From contig CM043965.1 in NCBI GenBank assembly GCA_014529385.2, positions 66,893,690-66,957,689 of the forward strand: DNA of 64,000 nucleotides, given 5' to 3'. This document shows positions 1 through 10,653 of the stretch, piece by piece. The notes under the pieces were generated by a model that was not told the origin of the DNA, ran no database searches, and saw only the letters and a program-made list of their open reading frames with translations. The DNA is from Adiantum capillus-veneris (taxonomy: Eukaryota > Streptophyta > Polypodiopsida > Polypodiales > Pteridaceae). The position numbers and the translations under genes were made by a program. How positions within the stretch are numbered: the stretch's first letter is position 1; each line of letters begins with the position of its first letter.

Positions 1-464
1 TGCTAGCATTCAATGTCTTTAAAAAAGCGTGTGCAATAAGATTATCCACCTACCACTACCTTTTGACCTATCCACCTTGTGAAGAAATAAACCACCATGG
101 ACAATGACTCCCACTAGCATAAAATAATTCTCACTCATGTAAAGTAACATCACTACCTTACCCACCAAGACATTAACTTGAGCCTCAAGCCAAGCACTTC
201 CTATATAAAGGAGACCATGCCTCATTGTAAATCCATCTCGATATGAGTCTAGCTCTCATAGGATACATAATCTCTTAGTGAGTCTACCTCTTAGTAACCA
301 TAAGCATAGTCTTCCCCTTGTACAAAGCTTCAATCAATATAAGCTTTCCCTTTTGTATACATCCATACAACGATCCACTACACACTTGTCTTTTTATTTT
401 GCATATGCTAATATAAATACACTCTTTTCGCATACAAATTCTATGTGTGCGTTTCTTGCTACTT

Positions 465-515
<51 letters not shown>

Positions 516-1705
516 GGGAGAGAGAGGAATATATATATTTGCCCAATTGAGCAAAAATCTAAAAAAAGATCCCTCCAAAATCTCTCTCCATTCCCATCCC
601 CCTTCCCTCATGTTCCACATCATCTTCAAATAACCCTTGTTAATGAGGAGAGATGGTGTGAGCTTGTATCTCCAACACCTTCCCTCAAATTGTGCAACAC
701 CTTTGACTATTCTTGAAATCAAACAACACAACATTATGATGAAAGGCCTCTTTTCTTTGTTTAGACTTCCCTTGATCCAATGATGGCCTTTCCCTTAGTT
801 TATAAGCTTCATCATGCTAGCTACTCCTTCCATGTTGTGAATGAGGTTCTCTTCTTTGAGGGTTTCTTTTGTTGACCTCCAACTTTGACTTGTTGAACTT
901 CATGTAGGTTTACCTTGTCTCCTTACTATGAGAGTTCTCAAGCTTCCATGTCCTTCTTTTGAGAGAGCTTCTAGTCCTTATGGATATCTAAGATTGCTTG
1001 ATGGGTTCCATTCTCCACCATAACTTCTTTGCCTCTCTTTTTTTTGTGTGAGATGGGCATCCCACCTTCTGTCTCCAACTTGTCTCGTCACACCCTTCAT
1101 GCAAACTCTTCCATTGCTTTCACATTATACCTGCAACAACACATTGTTTTGGTTGCTTTTACTCTTCCTCAAGCTGAGCTTTAAGAAGGGCACAAGTGGC
1201 ATCCTCTTGCCACTGTGCCACTTCATGGGGGAAAGAGAGGCCGATCTTTCCTTGGCTTTGGTTGCAACAAATATTGTTTGTAGTCTCCATGTTCTTTGAA
1301 GAGTTGTCCTTGAAACTTCCATCGCTAGTCTTTTCCATGATTTGATACCTTCATGTAGCTTTGCTTCAGCTTGATTGTCTTCTCTTTTAAAACTATTGAT
1401 TTTTCATGTTGAGAAAGTCCATCTCCATGCACATTGGTGGCTGATTTTTTGGGCAAATCAACCTTTGCCTCTTCCTTCACAAGATGGTTGAAGTCTTCTT
1501 CTTCCTGATCCTTCATGCTGATTTATGGATCACCTTGTCCTCTATGATTTCTCCAAAAGCATAGGTTCGTCCTTTGTGAGCTCCTTTGGCTCCTTCCAAG
1601 GCTAACTTGTTTTCGTATAGGTAGTATCTTTGGCTTCTCACAAACAACGTGATGAAGGGGGATTTTTACACTCACTCAAACTCCCTCATCTGCTCTGATA
1701 CATGT
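1..1705 (-). mobile_element. possible non-autonomous LTR element (partial)
   Basis: Read on the minus strand, a primer-binding-like motif (ATCAGAGCAG, plus-strand 1693-1705 region) follows a possible LTR end (..TTTTCACA). About 1 kb further, a purine run (TTTGAGGGAAGG, about 684-695) is followed directly by TGTTGGAGATAC, which would start a 3' LTR running off the left edge. The roughly 1 kb between has only short reading frames and no retrotransposon domain. A plus-strand TATA-like string (CTATATAAAGG, about 204-214) fits poorly with this orientation. I could not align the two proposed LTRs, so this is a weak call. Confidence 0.3.
469..512. repeat. (GA)n microsatellite
   Basis: An uninterrupted GA tract of about 44 bp. 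It produces spurious Arg-Glu and Ser-Leu reading frames on both strands, which I do not annotate. Confidence 0.97.
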
Positions 1706-1945
1706 GAAAAATATAGAGGAAGTGTGTGTGGATCTTTGTGTCAAGATATATGAGAGAGGAAAACCAATATGTAATCAAATGTATAAGAGAGACAATGGTA
1801 TAATGAGAGGAATAACTTTATTCATAAGCAAACTACCTTGGATACAAGGTTGGCACTCTTGAGTACCAAAACTCGTTCTACATACTACCAAGCTTGATAT
1901 TGTGATAACAAAAACATAGTAATACAAATAATAGAGAGCTAATAG

Positions 1946-2076
1946 TACCAAGAAGATGTAAACGAGTGCTAGCTCAGTTGGTAGAGTCATAGTCTCTGTG
2001 CCTAAGGTCTTGGGTTCAATCCCCCCTTGGCAACCTGAAGACAAGTTGCAAGTCCTTGAGGACTATTCCCATATAC

Positions 2077-2107
<31 letters not shown>

Positions 2108-2210
2108 ATGGGATGCCTCTCTCCCTACCTATGAGGCCATTGTACATAGGGTGTGTGCATGTGTTTCAAAGTTCTTGTACTCTCTAAAAAAAACCCAATA
2201 CCAAGTAGAT
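1946..2210 (+). mobile_element. tRNA-derived SINE candidate
   Basis: A Pol III A box (TAGCTCAGTTGG, 1970-1981) and B box (GGTTCAATCC, 2013-2022) are spaced as in a tRNA gene. A non-tRNA body with a GT microsatellite follows, then TTCTTGTACTCTCT and an A run (to about 2193). The 12-mers flanking it, TACCAAGAAGAT (1946-1957) and TACCAAGTAGAT (2199-2210), match at 11 of 12 positions and could be the target-site duplication. However, TACCAA-type motifs recur throughout this neighbourhood, which weakens that point. The body is too long and diverged for a working tRNA. Family not recognised. Confidence 0.6.
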
Positions 2211-4658
2211 AATTTGCTACTCTAGAAGTACCAAAGTTTTCTATTGTAAGTACCAAAGCAGGTACTATGAACCACCCATATACACAATATTGGTACTTGA
2301 GAGAGAGACGAATAGGTTGATTCTCAAACCCAATGCTAAGTCTACAGACTCAAGTAAAAGTAGTGTGTTTCCTAGCTACGATACTCTATACAAGATGTTC
2401 TAATGCCTCACATTGTCTCTCAGCTATCCACTCTCTGTATGCTCTTACTACCTCTCTCTTCTTCTTCCAAATGCTAAGGTGTGAGTGCGCTTCCTAGTAG
2501 CATCACTTCACAACCTTGCTAATCTCACTACCTAGAGTGTAGTGGCATACTTGCTCCTCACTTGCTCTAGCCCAATATCATCTTAAAACTAGACACCAAT
2601 ACTAGGCTCTAAGCACTAGGGTACACCTAAGTACAAACTGTGTACAAAGGGACAACTGCATCCTTCTCTGCTGCACTCTTTATAGCTATTGTAGATGACT
2701 CCCCCAAGTGAATTTCTAGGATTCCTTTGGTACGTATAACCTCCATGATGAGGGATGTATTTTCTCTTCACATTTCATCAAGGTCATGGTTGTATCTCTT
2801 GGCAGGTAGCTCCCAAGTTGGTATTCTGGCTCTTCTCTGCAGGAAGCCAACTTGGCGCCTTCACTAGAAATGGTAGGAGTGGAATTAGGATAAACCTTAT
2901 GACCAAATTGTAGTTTTTATTGATTAGGGAAACTTCTTCATTAGATCACTATTGCAAGTGGTAGGTATCACAGAGAGAGTACTTAACTTGAGAAAGCAAT
3001 ATAGCAATTTACACCTAGCTAATTTGGCATTGACAATACTTGAAAAGAGAGAGAAATAGAACAATTGACAACAATTGAGGACCGGATTTACATGGAGCTG
3101 GTCCCCCCTCCATAAAGGCTTTGTATTATAGCTTCTCCCATCAAAGGAGACTTTTGTACAATACAATTCTTATGCTCCTTGACAAAACTCGTTGGTGCAA
3201 TGAAGATGGAAGCTTCATGCACCAAATTATGCTTGAAAAACACACCTAGTGTCCCTAGCCTCAGTCCCAAGACCTCACACACCTTCAAAAATGGTGAGAG
3301 CTAGCAGGGAATGAGGATAGATTAAGAGGAAAAAGATGTATATTACAAGAAATAAGTATTCTCCTCACATAATCACTCTAATAGCATAGCTTAGCTTAGT
3401 AATTAGCATGGTAGAGGAGATGAGCGTGCCATTGAAGCTTGGTTCTTGGTTGGATTTGCATTCCATATTAGGCCTCTACTTCTCAATGCTTGAAGAAGGA
3501 GATGGAGTTCTTCTTGCACACATGAGTTGTGTGTGTGTGTGTGTGGCATAAAAGTTAGACTAAAATGCCAAGCTCCCTCTCTCTTGGTCGACCCCTCTTG
3601 CTTTTTGCTCTTGCTGGCATCCTATTGGCTCCTGCAAAGCTTAGCCAATCACAAACTAGAAGCATAATTGATAGCCTTGTGACATGTGTCTCCCTTTCCC
3701 CTTTTGTAAGAGATTTAGGTAATTAAATAATTCATTTAAACTCTCATTGGACCTTTTAGTCTTCTAACCAATAGGAATCAGGCAAGCCATTGGATGCTCA
3801 TTGGACCCATTGGTAGACTGTCCAATAGTCTTCTAGGGAGCTCATTTCCTATTGGTTCTTTTATAAAGCATTTTTAAATTGAGTAGACTAAATTTACTCT
3901 AGCCTAATTCTCATTGGTCCACCTCTATGGCCATCCAATAGGATTTGAGGGGAGATTGGGGGCAACTGGCCTAGGATCTTGACATGTGTCCAGTATTCCC
4001 TTTGTGTAAAGGGGGAGCTTTGGAGTGTGTGTGTGTGTGTGTGTGTGTGTGTTTCTCTCTCATCCCCTACTATTAGGGCTCGCCCCTCCTTCATAGGGAT
4101 GTGAGAAGACTTTTTGTGTAGTGTGTTTGAAATAGAACAATCGCTCTAAACCAAAGAGTGTTGTGCGTTTCGGCGAAAGGGCAGTCACGTTTGTGATGGG
4201 AAGACTTTTTAGTCTTCCCATGACCATCCAATTTTCCCCTACTTTGGCCATTGGACACCCATTGGACAATTGAGTTAATTTTTGGAACTTTAGCCTATGG
4301 AAGTCTTAATGGAGCTAAACCTTAGGTCTTTTACGCCCCATTGACGCACATTGCTCTTTTGCAGATTATCCCCCTTTGGATCCCTATTTTACCTCCTTTG
4401 GATCCCTGCAGCGACCGGTTTGGTAGCCTTACCAATATTCTAGCTTTTACTCCCCTAGTACTTCCCCATATTAAATGATCAGTTTAACATGAGAAAATCA
4501 TTTGGGAGATTTAGATATTAGTTTTTATGTTAGCTTTCTCCCAAAATTTTGGAAGAGCTTCATTTTTTTTTGGGCATGGCTAGTTATTAACACAAATTCA
4601 TACAAAATTATGCAAGAATAGTTGTGCCTATGACAAACCAGTTGAAGGGTCAGGGTTG
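2211..4658. other. non-coding stretch, no gene recognised
   Basis: Short reading frames only, all without recognisable domains. It holds short GT tracts (about 3529-3543 and 4025-4051) and AT-rich unique-looking sequence. No LTR ends, tRNA-like boxes or conserved protein fragments were seen. Confidence 0.6.
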
Positions 4659-5091
4659 TCAATTTACTTGGCAAACAAAACAGTAGAGTAGCTTTGGTAA
4701 GCTTAAAACTACTCCCATATTGCACATCATCGATCCAACAAAACCTTTTGTTTTGGAGATCGATGCCAACAATAAGGCTATTGGTGCGGTACTACTTCAA
4801 TTGGATCGACCGATGGCGTTTGAGAGTAAGAAAGTAGATGGTGCTCAACGGAATTACTATGCATATTAGCGCAAATTATATGCCATTATACACACCCTTC
4901 GTAGATGGAGGCATTATTTATATGGTGCGGAGTTTGAGATTGTATTTAATGACAAGAGCATGAAGTGGTTCTCCAATCAGACTAATTTGAAGGGTTGCAA
5001 GGCTAGATGGGCAGAGATCCTTCAAGAGTATGACTACTCTTTATGATATTGTAAAGGTCGGTACAATGTGGTAGCCGATACTTTAAGCCAC
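4659..5091 (+). pseudogene. Ty3/gypsy RNase H fragment
   Basis: The plus-strand translation gives the RNase H region of a gypsy polyprotein. It includes KPFVLEIDANNKAIGAVLLQ (about 4737-4796), then the part equivalent to the conserved AQRNY..., LYAI, LRRWRHYL and the closing ..NVVADTLSH. In-frame stop codons lie near 4700, 4867 and 5044. No integrase or LTR follows, so this is an isolated, dead fragment. Confidence 0.85.
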
Positions 5092-5641
5092 ATGCCAAAT
5101 ATTAATGCACTCTCTTTCACAAAAATAACGAGTGAATTCTTGGCCTTGCTTTGAGAAAGTGCAAGCACGATATGTTATACAATACGGTGTGGAGTCATGT
5201 AGAAATGAGGGATCCTTATCGCTAAGATCTCCATACATGTGGTTGAAGACCTCTCCTTTGGATCAGATGTAACCTACTCTTTGGTGGAGATTTATGCAAC
5301 TATTAAATTGGCCTTTTTGTAGAGAGCCATGAGTAGTAAAGTTTGCAACCCCTCATCGTTTTGGGTGGTCCATTCATGTAGCTTCTCTCCTATGCACTTG
5401 TCCTTCACTCATACCCATTCAACCTTCACTTGTCCTTCACTCATACCCATTCAACCTTTTGTTTGTATGTCCCTATTTTGTAACCCTACATTTGTGGTAG
5501 TTTTTTCCATATAGTTGTTATTCTGTAATATCCAACGGTTTTTTTTTCACTATTAGTTCATCTATAGTGCGTAAGGGCTTTTTGTCTCCTTTGAGCTTGG
5601 ATGTATTTTGGTGATTCAATGTAAAGGATGCAAGCCCTCCT

Positions 5642-5643
<2 letters not shown>

Positions 5644-5717
<74 letters not shown>
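5644..5717. repeat. (GA)37 microsatellite
   Basis: A pure GA tract of about 74 bp, one of the longest in the window. Confidence 0.97.
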
Positions 5718-5719
<2 letters not shown>

Positions 5720-6235
5720 TGGACGTGGAATTTCTAGCCATTTGGCCAACATACTCCTTGGCCATTTAGAGAGTAAATAAAATGTGATGGTAGAAAGCCT
5801 TGGCTTCTTGGAAATTTCCACTTCATGCTCACACAAGACAATGGAAGTAGGTTTTTTCACACACATTATCTGTAAACAACAATGTGCGAGAGGATAGCTC
5901 ATGCGTTTGAACCTACACTTGTTATACCATGAGAGGAAGTTCACGTCACGAGGCAAGGAACATGTGCTAATGAGGCTTATTCTACTGCTTTACATGAGTT
6001 GTTTAGGAAGGAGGAGGGTACAACCTCATGATTATTTGACACCTCACCTGTCAAGTGGATCAATGGTGCCCAAATAGATAACACGGGCAAGTTTGGATTC
6101 CCACTTTCAGATTTGGAATCCAATTGCAAGTGAATGCCAAGTGAACTCCAAGTGATCCCGAATTAAACTGCAAGTAATACCCAAGTGAACTCCAAGTGAA
6201 TTGCATGGCCCATGTGTTTGCAATTGAACTTTGAG

Positions 6236-6626
6236 TGAGCCCTAGCATCACCATGTGAGCTGAATGTAGTCCACCCAAAGTGAACATTCCCTATTATTTA
6301 TTGTTTTATAATTATCATTTCACACACTTCCAACCACCATGTGATAGCCTAGTTATATGGCATTCAACTCATAAGAGGCATGGAGTGAGTTCAAGCCATT
6401 TCCCCCACTTCTTATTTGATTCCTTGATGGAATGAGCCCTAGCGTCACCATGTGAGCTGAATGTAGCCCACCCACGATGAACACTCCCTATTATTTACTG
6501 TTTTATAATTATCATTTCACACACTTCAAACCAACATGTGATAGCCTAGTTATAGGGCATTCAACTCATGAGAGGCATGGAGTGAATTCAAGCCATTCGA
6601 TCGCTTCTTGTTCAATTCCTTAAGGG
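6236..6626. repeat. tandem duplication, period about 197 bp
   Basis: TGAGCCCTAGC at 6236 recurs at 6433, and the two copies stay alignable to about 6626. Shared blocks include CACCATGTGAGCTGAATGTAG, TTTTATAATTATCATTTCAC and GTGATAGCCTAGTTATA. The copies differ by scattered substitutions, so the duplication is not recent. No coding potential. Confidence 0.9.
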
Positions 6627-7283
6627 AACCAACGACCCACACCGTGTAAACCCAAAAATGTGCAACTTTTTGCAAATCCAACGGAAAGTCGCCGTGTGAT
6701 TTATGTTTCTTCTACTGTCAGCCCGTCCATCTGAATGTAGCCATCTACTTAACATAATATGGCGGAAGGGAGTCCCCTCTACACGTGGTGCAAGTTCCGA
6801 GATGAAGGCTAGATTCCAAAAAGCTCCTGGACACGCGATAAAGAGGGAGAAAGAAAGAGAGAGAGGCCGTCCAAGGCGGCCGGCTGTATTAGTAGATGCT
6901 ATGTTGAAGCCCTTTATACATGCGTACCACACGATGTCGGGAGCAAATACTTTACCATGCAAGACGTTACTTGTGTGAGGAATGTGTGGCCGAGAGATGA
7001 TGGAAATAGAGTAGAAGCCAAAGGTCAGACGTCATTTGGAAGGTAGGCCCACGGAGTGGTCTCTCAAGTCTTTTGGCGAAATGAGCAGCTGCTTGACTCA
7101 TTCGCTAAACTTTTCTGCAAAGTAATGATTAAGAAAATTTATAAATTATCCATCAAATTCGCCCATTACTTGCTCACCCTCCCCTTTACAAGAGTGTTGT
7201 CGACAGCGATGTTTTACAGACAGTGATTTCTCTCTGAGTGTGTGCGAAGGTGAGGAACACGCCATAGCTGCCGACAGACGCAC

Positions 7284-7288
<5 letters not shown>

Positions 7289-7322
<34 letters not shown>
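7289..7322. repeat. (GA)n microsatellite upstream of the kinase gene
   Basis: A GA tract of about 34 bp in the 5' region of the kinase gene. GA repeats in plant 5' UTRs and promoters can bind GAGA-type factors; a role here is only a guess. Confidence 0.9.
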
Positions 7323-7324
<2 letters not shown>

Positions 7325-8370
7325 CTGGGTCCTCTGTGTGTAATTTTCCCTTCTTTCCACGGTAATGGGGAAAGGCCAAGGTCCACCGAATCATAGCAAG
7401 CGGAGCGATGGGACTGGAGCTTCTTGCTTGCCCTCTTTCACCTGTGCATTCCTCGGCTGGCCCTCCTCGAAAGTCGGCAGTCTTGCAACTCCTGGTATGT
7501 CTTGCTTCTGTGCAATCGTTGATGCGGGCTAACGATTGTATGTGCGGCCTAATTTGGGCTCCAGTGCAGAGTGTGTCTTCTTGTGAGTTCAGATCTCAAA
7601 CTTGTGTTGTATTCTTTGCCAACTTTGGGCTCTGTGTAGCCTGTCTTGACTTAGAACTTTGTCATTCAGAAATTTTGTGAGAGATGTTGAAAATGTTTAG
7701 GCCCAAGGAAGAAATTTCACCGCTACACGATTGTAACATTTTTCAAATCGTAGTTGTGAGTTTACTCACGGAAATCCACATGTTTGCTTACAACACAGAG
7801 TGGAAGTACTAACGGTATTTTCTGGATGCTGACTTTTTATCTTGATGCTCTGCATGTAAATGTGGGGTTTTTTCGAGCGTTGAGTGACAGCCCTTTACAG
7901 AGAATTGAGATTGGTAGTAGTTTACAAAAGCCCTGACCATTTGTGTAAGATAATTTGTTATGGTCCAAATGTCTATAGTGCACAACCACTCTGGGTCGTT
8001 TTTTGTGCTTCTGGTATGCAAGGATGAACCTAGGAATGTGTTGGTCTCAAGGCAGCAATTGTATTCTGTCGAAGGTGACCAGGTAGCTGTGCTTCTATAG
8101 AATCCACTGCTATTTTGGAGGCCTCGAGAGTTCCACCGAGCAATAGATGTGAGCTCAACCACTCCCTCAGTGCAGTCTACACTCCTTGGACATGCAATGC
8201 AATGTTTAATCCCCTTATTGGCTAATGCTCTTGCTCATCTTGTAGCTAATATGGCTGAATCTAGATGCCAAGAGAGGAACGTAGGCACACACATGTAATC
8301 GTGTGCTTTGTTTGCAGTTTATTTTTGTATGTGCATGGAAGAATTATGAATCAAGGAGTCAGTGTGGTGC

Positions 8371-10653
8371 ATGACAGGCTCCTCTTCAGATGACTCTTCC
8401 AAAGACGCCCTCAAGCTTGAGCCTCCTGCAACTCCAAGGACAGAGAAAGAGGTGCTGTCAAGCTCACCTCTTAGAAAGTTTTCCTTCATCGACTTAAAGA
8501 GTGCAACAAGGAATTTTCGCCCAGATAGTTTGCTTGGAGAGGGAGGATTTGGCTATGTTTTTAAGGGTTGGGTTGAAGAAAATGGCACAGCTCCTGTCAA
8601 GCCAGGCACGGGCCTTGTTGTTGCAGTGAAGATCTTGAATCCAAATGGGCTTCAAGGCCACAAAGAGTGGCTGGTAAGTTTCTAGACCTTCCAGTATTGA
8701 ATATCTTCAAGCAGTTGTTTTGGATGGTGTCTCATCTTGTGTTTCTTTGAATCCTTACATACAGGCAGAAGTTCATTATCTTGGAGAGGTTCAACACAAG
8801 CATCTAGTCAAGCTAGTGGGGTATTGCATTGAAGGTGATCAGAGGCTGCTTGTGTACGAATTTATGCAGAGAGGGAGCTTGGAGAATCATCTATTTCGCC
8901 GTAATTACTTTTTCCCACATTGCCAGTAAAGCCTATTTTACATTCCGTTGTGCATTCATGGTCTTTCTCCAATTGATATGAAGGTTTGTGTGTTTACAGG
9001 AGGAGCTACACCCTTATCTTGGACAACACGAATGAAAATAGCCTGGGGTGCTGCAAAGGGATTGGCTTATCTTCATAATCGCAAGAAGCCAATTATTTTT
9101 CGTGATTTTAAGACATCAAACATTCTTCTGGACTTGGTATGTGTTCTGGCACTTATGTTTAAGATAAGAGAGGTTTCTTTTAAGATTTCTTGTAACAAGT
9201 TGAGTTGGGCACCAGGACTTTAATGCCAAGCTGTCAGATTTTGGACTTGCTAGAGATGGGCCACAGGGCGATAAGACGCACGTCTCAACTCGAGTTTTGG
9301 GAACCTATGGCTATGCTGCACCCGAGTATGTTATGACTGGTATGTTTTAAGGACACTTGTTTTAAGGTTCAGGGAAATTCGCCAGCAGTTAGGACACTTC
9401 TGAATTGTAGGTATCAATGTGTGCAAAGGGGGGACTGGACCTAATGGGTAAGGGACATACGGGAGAATAGGAGGAGGCAAGGGGGTCCAAGATCTAAGTT
9501 GGAGCTTTGCAGTGTAAGCAATGGCAAGTCAGCATGTCAAATTTGCATCACTGCCAAATCTGCATGTCAAGTTGCCATTGTGAAAGTGGGTTGCTGTTCT
9601 TTCTTGTTTTTTTTCTGGGGGCGGGGGGAGGAGAACCAAGTCTCAGTCAAAGATGTAGGGTTAAATTGACAACAAGAAGGTGAGATGATCCCTTAATAAC
9701 ATAAAGAACTCCTGCTAATAAGGCCTTCCAAGATGGGCTGTAGTCCTCCTGACAAGATTCTTCAACAGCCTGGAGGGTCTCAGAATACATTTTGGTCATT
9801 TTTCTATTCTTTAAAAGTGTTTTCGCATTGGCATGGAAAGCTCTGACACAGACCAAGTACGAATCGGCGATTTCCAGTTGGGGGTGTTGTTCTTTCTGTT
9901 TTTTTTTGGTGAATTCCTTGTGCTCACATGCACAAGAATTCTTCATTGCTTTTGCACCAATAAGGCTTGGTATGTAGCTTTGAAGATTAAGATAAGTTAA
10001 GGGATAAGGGGAAGGGCTTTTGGGGAGGGCAGACTGCCCTTCCTATAGTTGATGAAGCGGAACATTCATGTGAGTATTCTTAATTTAAGAATGCACGTAA
10101 ACCAGAATTTGCGAAAATGATAAGATTATTGAGGTATTTTGGAATGTTAGGTGTAACCTCATAATGATAGTTTGGCTTTGTTTTATATTTTTTTCTAGGA
10201 CATTTGACTGCTTGGAGTGACATATACAGCTTTGGGGTTGTCTTACTTGAGATACTAACCGGAAAGAGATCTATGGACAAGACAAGGCCAAGTGGACAAC
10301 ATAATCTCGTTGAGTGGACACGCCCATATTTGAATGACAAGAAGAAATTGGTGTGGCTAGTGGATCCCCGTCTGAATGGCGAATACTCTGCTAAAGGGTT
10401 TCAAAAAGCAGCCAGGTTGGCTGCTCGTTGCCTTTGTCGAGACCCAAAAGCAAGGCCAGCAATGGAGGAGGTGCTGAATATTTTATCTCCTCTTCGGTAT
10501 CCTGATGAGAAGTCTGGGTTCCCTATATCTGCCCCCCCAGGAGATGCTAAAAGCAGAGCCTCTATTCCAAAGGGTGGCCATGGAAGGCATCAGGCAGTTA
10601 CGTGCAAACCTCACCAACAGCACATGGCAAATCAAATCCCTGGTGGTGTTTAG
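8371..10653 (+). CDS. receptor-like cytoplasmic kinase, PBL34/35/36-like (RLCK VII)
   Basis: A Ser/Thr kinase of the PBS1-like RLCK-VII group, which relays signals from surface receptors at the plasma membrane. Five exons fit GT..AG rules and keep frame: 8371-8673, 8765-8900, 9000-9136, 9216-9339, 10199-10653 (384 residues). Visible motifs are the Gly loop GEGGFG (56-61), VAVK Lys87, the catalytic loop FRDFKTSN with Asp182, DFG at 200-202, AAPEY in the activation segment and the subdomain-IX string SDIYSFGVV. The insert [13 protein letters not shown] and [13 protein letters not shown] are hallmarks of PBL34-36. The ATG at 8371 is the first in frame after a stop at 8347. The family's longer N-terminus with its MG and Cys acylation signals is not present from this start, so a 5' exon may be missing (7408-7494 is a candidate). 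The catalytic core looks intact. Confidence 0.88.

Larger units (their letters stand above)
5092..8370. other. intergenic DNA upstream of the kinase gene
   Basis: No gene recognised. It contains a long GA tract (5644-5717), a tandem duplication (6236-6626), short repeats of the type CCAAGTGAACTCCAAGTGA (about 6135-6200) and a GA tract (7289-7322). A GC-richer patch at 7408-7494 begins with ATG and ends at a good splice donor (CTCCTG|GTATGT). It could be a 5' exon of the kinase gene, but no acceptor joins it convincingly. Confidence 0.5.

Noticed and set aside
445-734. Reading frames of Arg-Glu or Ser-Leu repeats at GA/CT tracts (here and at 5558, 7146, 16951, 21371, 29239, 36154)
   Set aside because: They are read-throughs of dinucleotide repeats on either strand, with no other coding features.
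1968-2040. Functional tRNA gene
   Set aside because: The Pol III boxes are good, but acceptor and anticodon stems do not form and a SINE-like body follows.
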